This document shows positions 26,811 through 34,392 of a stretch of DNA of 46,225 bases, in pieces; position 1 is the first letter of the stretch, and the number at the start of each line of letters is the position of its first letter. A program made the position numbers and the translations under genes. Under the pieces are notes generated by a model. The model worked only from the letters and a program-made list of their open reading frames with translations, did no database searches and was not told the origin of the DNA. The DNA comes from ATZT02 sp046046315 (GTDB lineage Bacteria > Actinomycetota > Actinomycetes > S36-B12 > UBA5976). Location of the stretch: assembly GCA_046046315.1 (NCBI GenBank), contig JBJOKB010000042.1:1-46225 (forward strand), given 5' to 3'.

Positions 26811-27572
26811 ATGGCTACAGCTCGCAATCAAATCGCTCAGCGCAATGCTGGTTACGCGCTTCATGTTTTTACTGCCAGTGGTGCAGTTTTTGGAATGCTT
26901 GCCTTGCAAGCAATCATTGATGGTCGAGTTAGAGATTCTTTAATTTGGTTAATTGTGTGCCAAATTCTTGACGGAATTGATGGACCCATTGCAAGAAAAT
27001 TAGACGTAGTGATTCATGCTCCATGGTTAAGTGGAGTTGTTCTAGATGAGATCGTTGATTATTTCACTTATGTAATTATTCCGGTGATGTTTTTGTTAAA
27101 CACAAACATGATGCCTGAACAATATGAAACTTTTGTTGCGGGAGCAATCCTTTTAACATGCGCTATTTGGTGGGCAAGAACAGATCATAAAACTGATGAT
27201 TCGTGGTTTGTTGGTTTTCCCTGCATGTGGAATTTAGTAGTTATAAGTTTCTTACTTCTAAAAACTCCACCTACTTGGGTAGTTGTAATTTCTTTAATTC
27301 TTTGCGTTTTGCAATTAACAAATATTAAATTTCCTCATCCAGTAAGAGTTACAGTATTAAGACCTATTTCAATTACTATTTCGATAGTTTATCTTTTGGC
27401 AATAACCGTCATGTCATTAAATTATTCAGAGCCTTTAGAGTCACCATCAATATTTACTAAAGTGCTTGTTTTAAGTTTGCCTGTATATACAGCAATTTTA
27501 GCTATTTGGAAAACATGGTTTGCCTCGAAGAAAACTGTTAGAACAAAGAAAAAAACTACCTCTCGTAAATAA
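26811..27572 (+). CDS. pcs: Phosphatidylcholine synthase-like CDP-alcohol phosphatidyltransferase
   Basis: A 253-residue membrane protein with about eight hydrophobic segments. Near residue 54 it has the CDP-alcohol phosphotransferase motif written DGIDGPIAR, then twelve residues, G, three residues, D, three residues, D. The 12-residue spacer is the form I associate with bacterial Pcs, which condenses CDP-diacylglycerol with choline to phosphatidylcholine; phosphatidylglycerophosphate and phosphatidylserine synthases have a shorter spacer. Activity and choline use are inferred. The C terminus is lysine/arginine-rich. It is transcribed divergently from mraZ and followed six bases later by a small membrane gene. 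Confidence 0.75.
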   Translation: MATARNQIAQRNAGYALHVFTASGAVFGMLALQAIIDGRVRDSLIWLIVCQILDGIDGPIARKLDVVIHAPWLSGVVLDEIVDYFTYVIIPVMFLLNTNMMPEQYETFVAGAILLTCAIWWARTDHKTDDSWFVGFPCMWNLVVISFLLLKTPPTWVVVISLILCVLQLTNIKFPHPVRVTVLRPISITISIVYLLAITVMSLNYSEPLESPSIFTKVLVLSLPVYTAILAIWKTWFASKKTVRTKKKTTSRK

Positions 27573-27577
27573 TTAGT

Positions 27578-27781
27578 GTGAAAAAATTAAGTAGAACACT
27601 TGCTTACGTTTTTATTTCCATCACAATCTTTTTTATGATTTTGTTTAATTTAATTGGCTCAAAAGTTGATCAAAATGGTTTGTTACAAGAACCTTTTTAC
27701 TTGATTCCGTTAAGCTATACAACTTTTACACTAGGGATTATTTTTGCGATAATTTCTGTTCTAAAAAAGCAGAAAAACTAG
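27578..27781 (+). CDS. Small two-span membrane protein, DUF3955-like
   Basis: A 67-residue protein starting with GTG. It has two hydrophobic spans (about 7-25 and 44-62) joined by GSKVDQNGLLQEPFYLIPL, which resembles the conserved segment of DUF3955 proteins. The function is unknown. It lies six bases after the pcs-like gene, so the two are probably co-transcribed, and its stop overlaps the stop of the convergent DUF3040 gene. Confidence 0.65.
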   Translation: MKKLSRTLAYVFISITIFFMILFNLIGSKVDQNGLLQEPFYLIPLSYTTFTLGIIFAIISVLKKQKN

Positions 27782-28161
27782 ATTCCACCATCGCGACGTT
27801 GTTGCCAGCGTTCTTCAAGTCTTGACATCAATTTAGAATTTTTGGTTCGATTGCGTACTTTGGTAGGAGTTGGAGTTGCGGCAGCTACAGGTTCTTGAAG
27901 TCCGCGAGCAATAAAAACAAAACCAGTTAAAACCAAAAGGAACCCGGGTATTCCCACAATCACTGTTTTTGAAACAACAGAACCAAAAACAAGTGCCAAA
28001 CCTGAAACAAGAGCAAGTAAACCAAAAATCACATGACGGCGTTCCCCGGGAGCAATGGTTAAACCAGAGCGGCGAAGCGTGGAGGCAAACTTTGGATCTT
28101 CGGCATAAAGAGCTTTTTCCATTTGCTCAAGAAGCTTTTGTTCGCGATCTGAAAGCGCCAC
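27778..28161 (-). CDS. DUF3040 membrane protein
   Basis: Actinobacterial DUF3040 protein of unknown function. The family hallmark is at the start, ALSDREQKLLEQMEKALYAE followed by DPKFASTLRRSG, then two membrane spans and a basic tail. I start it at the GTG at 28161 (127 residues) because family members begin at this motif and a GGGGA lies ten bases upstream. The frame stays open to a GTG at 28236, which would add 25 basic residues not expected for the family. It is close downstream of dinB in the same direction. Confidence 0.85.
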   Translation of the reverse strand: MALSDREQKLLEQMEKALYAEDPKFASTLRRSGLTIAPGERRHVIFGLLALVSGLALVFGSVVSKTVIVGIPGFLLVLTGFVFIARGLQEPVAAATPTPTKVRNRTKNSKLMSRLEERWQQRRDGGI

Positions 28162-28250
28162 TGTTCTTTGTTCCCCACTCGTATATGAAGAGTATTTCCT
28201 ACTTTTAAGAATACGACTTTTAAACTTTCTAGCCACATTTGAGTGCGGTC

Positions 28251-29465
28251 TTAATCGATGAGTCGTGCCGGCTTTATGGCGTCATCGCCGAATCGGGCAC
28301 TGGCTTTATCGCTAGCCTTATCGATTTCACGCCATCCCTTCTCGTTTTCCCCCAGCAGTAGCTGTCGGGAGGCTGTTTGGGCTTGCTCAAGTTTTTCGAC
28401 TCTTACTCCCACCAACCGGACTCGAACGCGGTCCAGTTTTAGATTCTCAAAAAGTGTTTTAGTGATCGCATAGATATCTTTTGCAACATCGGTTGGATCC
28501 GAAATGGTTTTTGAACGAGAAATGGTGGAAAAGTTAGCAAATCTCACTTTCAACACAATGGTTCGTCCCACAAGTTCTGCAGCTCTTAACCGGGCGGCAA
28601 CTTTTTCACTTAGTCTTAGAATTTCTCTTAAAATATCTTCTGCTTCATCTAAATCCTTAGAAAAAGTTTCTTCGTTGCCAATACTTTTTTCAGGTTCATA
28701 AGGTTCAACATTTCTTTCATCTCGTCCCCAAGATAATTCATGTAAATGTTCAGCTAGGCCCTCTCCTAAAGCTCTGCTTAAAGTTTTTAGTGGCAAATTA
28801 GCAATATCGGCAACTTTATATAAACCTAAACGAGCTAAAACTTCTTCTGTTTTTCCTCCCACTCCCCAAAGTGCTCCAACTGGTAGTGGGTGTAAAAACC
28901 TAATTACTTCATCAGGTGAAACCACTAATAATCCATCAGGTTTAGCTCTAGTAGAAGCTAATTTGGCAATAAATTTTGTGGGAGCAATTCCAACCGAGCA
29001 AGTAATGTTTTCTTGAGCAAATACTTTGTCTCTTAGTTTTTGCCCTATTTCAGTAGGTGTGCCTAAAAGTTTTCTGGATCCTGAGACATCTAAGAATGCC
29101 TCATCGACACTTAATGGTTCAACTAAAGGAGTCATCGAATAATAAATATCTTGTAAACGATTTGATACTTCTTCATATTTTTCATGACTTGGTTCAATTA
29201 CTGTTGCTCCAGGGCATTTTCTTAATGCTTCAGTCATAGACATTGCCGCATGCACTCCAAATTTGCGAGCTTCATATGTTGCAGAAGTAACAACTCCTCT
29301 ACCTCCGCTATGGCCAACAATTACGGGAGTTCCTCTTAATTCAGGTCGATCTTTTAATTCCACTGAAGCGAAAAATGCATCCATATCAACATGCAAAATA
29401 TTTGAATTTGAATCATCACCTGTTAGTTCAATATGGGGAAGTTTTAAAATTTGGCGATGCGTCAT
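28251..29465 (-). CDS. dinB: DNA polymerase IV (Y family)
   Basis: Error-prone translesion polymerase. The catalytic aspartates are present in HVDMDAFFASVE and SVDEAFLDVSG, so unlike the ImuB proteins it should be active. The palm/fingers (NLPLKTLSRALGEGLAEHL in the thumb) and little-finger domains are complete, and QLLLGEN near residue 370 is a plausible beta-clamp-binding peptide. The length is 404 residues. Its ATG overlaps the dnaE2 TGA, placing it in the damage-inducible dnaE2 transcript. Confidence 0.95.
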   Translation of the reverse strand: MTHRQILKLPHIELTGDDSNSNILHVDMDAFFASVELKDRPELRGTPVIVGHSGGRGVVTSATYEARKFGVHAAMSMTEALRKCPGATVIEPSHEKYEEVSNRLQDIYYSMTPLVEPLSVDEAFLDVSGSRKLLGTPTEIGQKLRDKVFAQENITCSVGIAPTKFIAKLASTRAKPDGLLVVSPDEVIRFLHPLPVGALWGVGGKTEEVLARLGLYKVADIANLPLKTLSRALGEGLAEHLHELSWGRDERNVEPYEPEKSIGNEETFSKDLDEAEDILREILRLSEKVAARLRAAELVGRTIVLKVRFANFSTISRSKTISDPTDVAKDIYAITKTLFENLKLDRVRVRLVGVRVEKLEQAQTASRQLLLGENEKGWREIDKASDKASARFGDDAIKPARLID

Positions 29466-32400
29466 AGTTCAATCATCTCGCTTTTGTTAGTTATCAAAGT
29501 TCTTCTCCCCACAGACATGCCGCCTGCTTTTGCCCGGTAAGAATTTGGCTTGGCGCCAGGACTTAATTCAATTACTTTTTTAACTTCATTAATTCCTTTT
29601 TGTTGAAAAATTGTAAACATTTCACCTAGGTCCCAACAACCAGTTGCTCTTACCGAAACTCCCCTAGGCCCAGTTCTTCTTAAAATCCCTCGTACTAAAA
29701 GTAGAACTGAGTTATAAACAGTCGAGGCGTAATAACTTTGCATATCTTCAAAAAAAGCGGCATCACTTGGCCCAGTGGGATCATCAATAGTTAGAAAAAT
29801 AACTCTTTTGCCGCTTCGAACCGGTGGAGTTTGGGTAGTAACTTTTACTCCAGCTACTAATACTTCTTTTCCTCCCGTTAAAGAAACTAATGATTTAGCA
29901 GGAGTTACTCCTAAAGCTTTAAAAAATGGGATATAGGAATTAACTAAATGACTACTGGCATCAAGTCCTAATACTTGCAATTCGTTAATAATATTTTCAC
30001 TCTTTGTAAAATCTGGTAAACCTGAAGAAATATTTTCTGGTGTAGTGGAAACATCTAAAATCATTTGATTACTAATTACTCCTAAGTTATGTTCTAAATC
30101 AGATAACTGCAGCAATAAATCTCTTCTATTTAATTGACTTGGTAGTAAGGAATCAAATCCGCCAGCCAAAATAATGTTTTCCGTAACATCTTTAGAAACT
30201 TGCGCTCTCTGCCAAAAATCAGCTAGTGAAGTAAAGGGTCTGTTTTCTACAATTCTTTCCATCTCCGCACTACTAATTGATCTCACATCTTGTAGGGATA
30301 GTCGGATACCGTATCTATCTTCATTTTTTTCTACTCGGTAACACTGATCTGATTTGTTAACATCAAGACCAAGTAAGGCAATACCAAAGTTTTTAGCATC
30401 ATTTGCAATTAATCTTTTGGGATACATTCCTGGATCATGAGTTAATACTCCAGCTAAAAAGGCTGCCGTGTGATGGGTTTTTAGCCAAGCTGATTGATAA
30501 GTAGGAAGTGCAAAGGCACCAGCGTGTGCTTTACAAAAACCAAAGGATGCAAAAGCTTTGAGTATTTCCCAAATATGTTTAATTAATTCATGAGAATATT
30601 TCAATTTTTGCGCAGATTTAATGAACCATTCTTCAACTTCAAGTTGACCTTCAAAAGATCCCATAGCGCGACGCTTTTCATCTCCCAGCGCTAAAGAACA
30701 ACCAGTCATGACACTTATCAGTTTTATGACTTGTTCATGGAAAACCACCACTCCACTTGTTTCTTGCACAATAGGATCAATTTTTTCGTGTAATACAGGA
30801 AGAGCTTTTCTGCCTTGTCTTACTTCTAGAAAAGGTGTGATCATGTCAGATTTAACTGGACCTGGCCTAAATAAAGAAATATCAATTATTAGATCATTAA
30901 AGTTTTGTGGACCAAATTTGCCAATTAGTTCTCTTTGCCCGGGAGACTCTATTTGAAAGCAACCTAGTGTTTTAGTTGATTGAATTAGCTTATAAGTCTT
31001 TTCATCTGCTAAAGAGATTTCATCAAGGTTAATGTCTATTTTGTCTACTCGTTTTATTTCTTGCAAACTATAAGCCATGGCAGATTGCATTCTTATCCCT
31101 AAAACATCAAGCTTAAGAAAACCCATTAATTCCACATCATCTTTATCAAATTGGCTCATAGGAAACTTTGCTCCACTTGATTCAACTGGAGTTCGATCCA
31201 AAAGTGTTTTATCCGACAAAATAACTCCACAAGGATGCATTGCTAAATGTCTTGGTAAACCATCTAGTTTTTCAACTAAGTCAAGATATAAATCAAGGTT
31301 TCCTTCACTCATTAAACGAGTAAAAGATGATTTTTTTAACTCTGGTAATTGGCTTAAAACTTCCCTAGCTCTTCTAGCGCTTACTCGTGGAAATGTTTTA
31401 GCAAAAGCATCAATTTCTCCTGGAGGTAAACCAAGTGCTGCACCAACATCTCTAACCGCATGTCTTACTCGATAAGTTTCGCGCATTGAAATGCAAACCA
31501 CACGGTCTTTACCAAATCTTTCATAAATTGCATCATAAATATCTAATCTTCGGTCTGATTCCACATCAATATCAATATCTGGCAATGCAGTTCTTAAAGG
31601 AGATAAAAATCTTTCCATTATTAGTCCGTATTTAACTGGATCAAGACCTGATATTCCTAAAGTGAAATTAACTAGACTTCCAGCTCCAGATCCTCTAGCT
31701 GCAACTCGAATTCCCATTTGTTTAGTTAAATCAACAACTTCACCTACAGTTAAGAAATATCCAGCAAACCCTAATTGCCTAATAACATCTAATTCTTGAC
31801 TTAATCTTTCCTGATATTCAAGTTTGTATCCAAGCCCTAATTTTGTTAAACCAGATTGACATTTGTCTACTAATACTTTCATAGGTTCTAAACTATTTTT
31901 TCCTAAAATAACATCAGTTTCAGGAACGCTTACAGAACCAATTCCAATATCTTTAACAGGATCTAAGCTACATTCTTCTGCAATTTGCTCGGTAAATTTT
32001 AATAACAACAAAGCAGTTTCAGGACTACTTAAATGTTTTCCAATATTGTAAGCAACCTGTGACATATCGGCACTAGATTTTAAATAAGCAGATCCCCTAA
32101 AGCCTTTTACTTGTTCAAATCTCATTTGTTTTTTTGTTTCAACTGAATCAAGTAATTCAGCCATAATTGCATCTTCGGGGTTAAGGTATCTGACAGCATT
32201 TGTTAGAACTGCTCTTAAACGATTATCTTTAGCAAAAGTTGCCATTTTACTAGCTGTGCTTAGTGAGTATTTAGGATCAGTTACTTTATGAGAATTTGGA
32301 TGAGCAGTTACTTCAATTACTACATCATTTCTATCAACATGACTTAACCAGTTTTGTAAGAAACTATTTGCTAAATCAATTCTGTTTCGTATTACACTTT

Positions 32401-32794
32401 GCCCAATTTCAGAATTAATTCCCAGTATTGCTACTAGATTTCCTTGCTGCATCTTTTCCCACAACAAAGACACATCTAAAACAGGTTTACCTCGCTCTTT
32501 TTGGTGAGCGCTGCTTACTAATCGACATAAATCTCTCCAACCATTTTTCCCGCGAGCAAGCACCAAGACTCTTGATTTACCTAAATTGAAATTAACTCCA
32601 ACAATTGGGGCTATGCCATTGATCATGCAGTTGTGGACAAAATTAATTGCCCCCGACATAGTGTCTTGATCGGTTAGTGCAAGTTTGAAAAAGTTATGAA
32701 ATGAAGCTTTCGCAACTATTTTTTCAGGCACGGCTGTGCCATAGCGAAGTGAATAGGCAGAAGAAACATTTAAGTGCGTAAAACTTTGTTGCAA
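29462..32794 (-). CDS. dnaE2: Error-prone DNA polymerase III alpha subunit, DnaE2 type
   Basis: A C-family polymerase of 1110 residues, shorter than replicative DnaE1 (about 1180). It has an N-terminal PHP domain, palm with PDIDID (D406, D408, D410), RGSGAGSLVNFTLGI, the actinobacterial variant MRETYRVRHAVRDVGAALGL, and a C-terminal OB fold (VLVAGVKVTTQTP). The PHP start reads HLNVSSAYS where active domains have HLHxHS, so metal-dependent proofreading is probably lost. It starts at TTG 32794 with GAGGA ten bases upstream. Pairing with dinB and the LexA box support a translesion role; it resembles the Streptomyces dnaE2-dinB arrangement. Confidence 0.88.
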   Translation of the reverse strand: MQQSFTHLNVSSAYSLRYGTAVPEKIVAKASFHNFFKLALTDQDTMSGAINFVHNCMINGIAPIVGVNFNLGKSRVLVLARGKNGWRDLCRLVSSAHQKERGKPVLDVSLLWEKMQQGNLVAILGINSEIGQSVIRNRIDLANSFLQNWLSHVDRNDVVIEVTAHPNSHKVTDPKYSLSTASKMATFAKDNRLRAVLTNAVRYLNPEDAIMAELLDSVETKKQMRFEQVKGFRGSAYLKSSADMSQVAYNIGKHLSSPETALLLLKFTEQIAEECSLDPVKDIGIGSVSVPETDVILGKNSLEPMKVLVDKCQSGLTKLGLGYKLEYQERLSQELDVIRQLGFAGYFLTVGEVVDLTKQMGIRVAARGSGAGSLVNFTLGISGLDPVKYGLIMERFLSPLRTALPDIDIDVESDRRLDIYDAIYERFGKDRVVCISMRETYRVRHAVRDVGAALGLPPGEIDAFAKTFPRVSARRAREVLSQLPELKKSSFTRLMSEGNLDLYLDLVEKLDGLPRHLAMHPCGVILSDKTLLDRTPVESSGAKFPMSQFDKDDVELMGFLKLDVLGIRMQSAMAYSLQEIKRVDKIDINLDEISLADEKTYKLIQSTKTLGCFQIESPGQRELIGKFGPQNFNDLIIDISLFRPGPVKSDMITPFLEVRQGRKALPVLHEKIDPIVQETSGVVVFHEQVIKLISVMTGCSLALGDEKRRAMGSFEGQLEVEEWFIKSAQKLKYSHELIKHIWEILKAFASFGFCKAHAGAFALPTYQSAWLKTHHTAAFLAGVLTHDPGMYPKRLIANDAKNFGIALLGLDVNKSDQCYRVEKNEDRYGIRLSLQDVRSISSAEMERIVENRPFTSLADFWQRAQVSKDVTENIILAGGFDSLLPSQLNRRDLLLQLSDLEHNLGVISNQMILDVSTTPENISSGLPDFTKSENIINELQVLGLDASSHLVNSYIPFFKALGVTPAKSLVSLTGGKEVLVAGVKVTTQTPPVRSGKRVIFLTIDDPTGPSDAAFFEDMQSYYASTVYNSVLLLVRGILRRTGPRGVSVRATGCWDLGEMFTIFQQKGINEVKKVIELSPGAKPNSYRAKAGGMSVGRRTLITNKSEMIEL

Positions 32795-33030
32795 AATAGA
32801 CTTATCCTCTTTTTAAATTAAGTCGGAGGAAGACGACTTTTACTTAGGACGTTTGACTCTCTCGAGAAAAAAGCTTCCCCGCATGTTTTCTGCGAAAGAG
32901 TCAAACGATGGGTTTTTCATTTGATGCCAAATGGCGATTAAAGGGGTGTAAATCGCCATTTGAATCAAAAATGAAGAGGGGTCATTCAGGGGAAAACGCC
33001 CTTTTCTTCACTATCCGAACACCTGTTCGA
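32795..33030 (-). promoter_or_regulatory. Long structured 5' leader of dnaE2-dinB
   Basis: This gap between dnaE2 and ybaK has no gene. Three inverted repeats fall between the LexA box and dnaE2. Hairpin B (32916-32975) pairs AAATGGCGATT with AATCGCCATTT, plus outer TTTGAT/ATCAAA. Hairpin A (32850-32907) has 15-base arms at 32850-32864 and 32893-32907, fully paired with one G-U on the dnaE2-sense strand but with a C-A mismatch on the other, plus an inner AGAAAA/TTTTCT. Hairpin C (32820-32839) is AAGTCG/CGACTT, and its loop, UCUUCCUC in the RNA, can pair with the dnaE2 ribosome site GAGGA at 32805-32809. None is followed by a U-run of terminator type. Confidence 0.6.
33016..33029. promoter_or_regulatory. 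LexA (SOS) box
   Basis: CGAACACCTGTTCG is a perfect GAAC-N4-GTTC palindrome, the LexA operator form used in Actinobacteria and Gram-positive bacteria. It lies between the divergent dnaE2 and ybaK genes. Being palindromic it has no strand, but control of the polymerase operon is the expected role. It would overlap the start of transcription from the candidate promoter at 33039-33062. Confidence 0.85.
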
Positions 33031-33038
33031 ATAAACCT

Positions 33039-33062
33039 AAGTTAATCACCTTCCACTGACAA
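33039..33062 (-). promoter_or_regulatory. Candidate RecA-NDp (PafBC-type) promoter for dnaE2-dinB
   Basis: On the minus strand TTGTCAGTG (33062-33054) is followed nine bases later by TAACTT (33044-33039). The mycobacterial DNA-damage promoter RecA-NDp, activated by PafBC, is TTGTCRGTG-N8-TANNNT, so the upstream element is exact and the spacing is off by one. Transcription would begin near 33032, directly at the LexA box. Confidence 0.5.
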
Positions 33063-33085
33063 AGGTCAACCATGGGGTGAGTGCG

Positions 33086-33091
33086 TAGCCT
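33086..33091 (+). promoter_or_regulatory. -10 element of a probably leaderless promoter (ybaK and carotenoid operon)
   Basis: TAGCCT fits TANNNT and ends six bases before the ATG at 33098. The same hexamer and spacing precede the Rpf-like gene at 40410. GAGGG between them is too close to the ATG to act as a ribosome site. Confidence 0.5.
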
Positions 33092-33097
33092 TGAGGG

Positions 33098-33583
33098 ATG
33101 AGCCAGAGCGAGCATCCATCAGTGACCAAGTTTCGAAAAGCAGCAGCAGATCTTGGGGTTAAAGGTGAAGTGATCCAAACCCAAGAAACTGCTCGAACTG
33201 CTGATGAAGCAGCAGCGACTTTAGGAGTTCAAGTCGGCCAAATTGTTAAGTCTTTAGTGTTTGAAGCAGATGGAGAAACTGTTTTAGTTCTCACCTCTGG
33301 GGAAAACAAAGTAGATACCAACAAAGTTGCTTTAGCTTTTAATGTTTCCAAAGTTGGCAAAGCAGATGCTGATAAAACTCGTGAAGTTACCGGTTATGCC
33401 ATTGGTGGCGTTCCACCTCTTGGGCATGTAACAAAGATGAAGATCTTGATTGATAAGACTTTTGAGAAGTTTGATGAAATTTGGGCAGCAGCAGGTCATC
33501 CCCATTTTGTATTTCCCACCACTTATGAAGAATTAATAAGACTAAGTGGAGCAATACCAACTGATGTGGCTTTAAAGGGTTAA
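33098..33583 (+). CDS. ybaK: YbaK/EbsC-family aminoacyl-tRNA deacylase
   Basis: A 161-residue trans-editing protein that hydrolyses misacylated tRNAs (Cys-tRNA-Pro or related). Typical features are QTARTADEAAATLGVQVGQIVKSLVF (residues about 30-55, within the frame from 33098), the catalytic-type lysine in IVKSL, GGVPPLGH and the DKTFEKFDEIWAAAGHP segment. The tRNA specificity cannot be told from sequence alone. It leads a run of plus-strand genes, 14 bases ahead of the carotenoid genes, and may share their promoter. Confidence 0.92.
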   Translation: MSQSEHPSVTKFRKAAADLGVKGEVIQTQETARTADEAAATLGVQVGQIVKSLVFEADGETVLVLTSGENKVDTNKVALAFNVSKVGKADADKTREVTGYAIGGVPPLGHVTKMKILIDKTFEKFDEIWAAAGHPHFVFPTTYEELIRLSGAIPTDVALKG

Positions 33584-33597
33584 AGGACAATAAACAC

Positions 33598-34392
33598 ATG
33601 AGTATTCGCGTTTACCGAGGACCTCACCGTGAATTTGGTGGACCAGCAACTGGAATTAAATCTATTCCTTGGGTTTCTTTTGCAATAGGAGTTCTTGGAA
33701 CAGTTCTCTGGCCAGTTTTTCCTACAGATAGAAAAGATTCATTAACTTTCTTTATAGTTTTTTTACTCTTTATAGCTACAACATCTCATGCTTTTATTTG
33801 GTGGGGAATTGCATGGGCTGCCACATTTATGGTGGTTTCATTAGGTATTAGCTTTTCTGTGTTAGCGATAAATTCGGCAACAGGTTTAATATTTGGAGAC
33901 ATTAGTTACACCTACCGACTTGGTTTTCAATTACTTTTTGTTCCTTTTGTGACTCCATTAATTTGGAGTTCAGCAATTTATTTAGGAATAGTTATCTCTC
34001 GAAGAATTTCTCGGGCAATAGCAATGTCTCCCCTAATGGCTGCTCTTGCAACAACAGGATTATTGACTGCACTTGATAGTTTATTTGTTAAAGCAGGTTT
34101 TCACAGTTGGCTAACCTGGATAGATAAACCAGCAATACTTGGTTTATCGCCTTTAAAAGCACAATTTATGACTTTTGTAGTTGTTTTAATAATCATGTTA
34201 CTTAGTGCCCAAAACTCAAAAAATGATCGCTACTCAACTCGTATGCCAATCTTTGCTTATTCTTGGATTTTAATTTTTACAATTTTTAGTGCTTATTTTC
34301 TTGCCGACAATTTAGCAAATTTTCTAATTCCAATTTTAGTTATGGTTTATATCATTAGTGCATTTATTTATAAAACGATCAAAGGCAATTAA
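33598..34392 (+). CDS. cruF: CruF-like carotenoid 1,2-hydratase (DUF422 membrane protein)
   Basis: A 264-residue protein with about seven or eight membrane spans. The segment FGDISYTYRLGFQLLFVPFV then PLIW resembles the CruF/bisanhydrobacterioruberin hydratase family, which adds water at the 1,2 double bond of psi-end carotenoids. The second family region is looser here (LLTALDSLFVKAG, where relatives have a TAWDLFLDP-like segment), so a functional difference is possible. The neighbours are a CruG-like protein and crtE-crtI-crtB, which strongly supports a carotenoid role. The TAA is followed directly by the next ATG. Confidence 0.7.
   Translation: MSIRVYRGPHREFGGPATGIKSIPWVSFAIGVLGTVLWPVFPTDRKDSLTFFIVFLLFIATTSHAFIWWGIAWAATFMVVSLGISFSVLAINSATGLIFGDISYTYRLGFQLLFVPFVTPLIWSSAIYLGIVISRRISRAIAMSPLMAALATTGLLTALDSLFVKAGFHSWLTWIDKPAILGLSPLKAQFMTFVVVLIIMLLSAQNSKNDRYSTRMPIFAYSWILIFTIFSAYFLADNLANFLIPILVMVYIISAFIYKTIKGN

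Noticed and set aside
31077..31475. 132-codon open frame antisense to dnaE2
   Set aside because: Shadow of a strongly conserved polymerase region with no independent coding support.
29462..32794. The C-family polymerase as the main replicative DnaE1
   Set aside because: It is shorter, has the DnaE2-type MRETYRVRHAVRDVG segment and degenerate PHP site, is coupled to dinB and sits behind a LexA box.
32850..32975. Hairpins A and B as intrinsic terminators
   Set aside because: Neither stem is followed by a U-run on the minus strand, and no plus-strand gene ends upstream; the five Ts after hairpin A on the plus strand are separated from the stem and serve no transcript I can identify.
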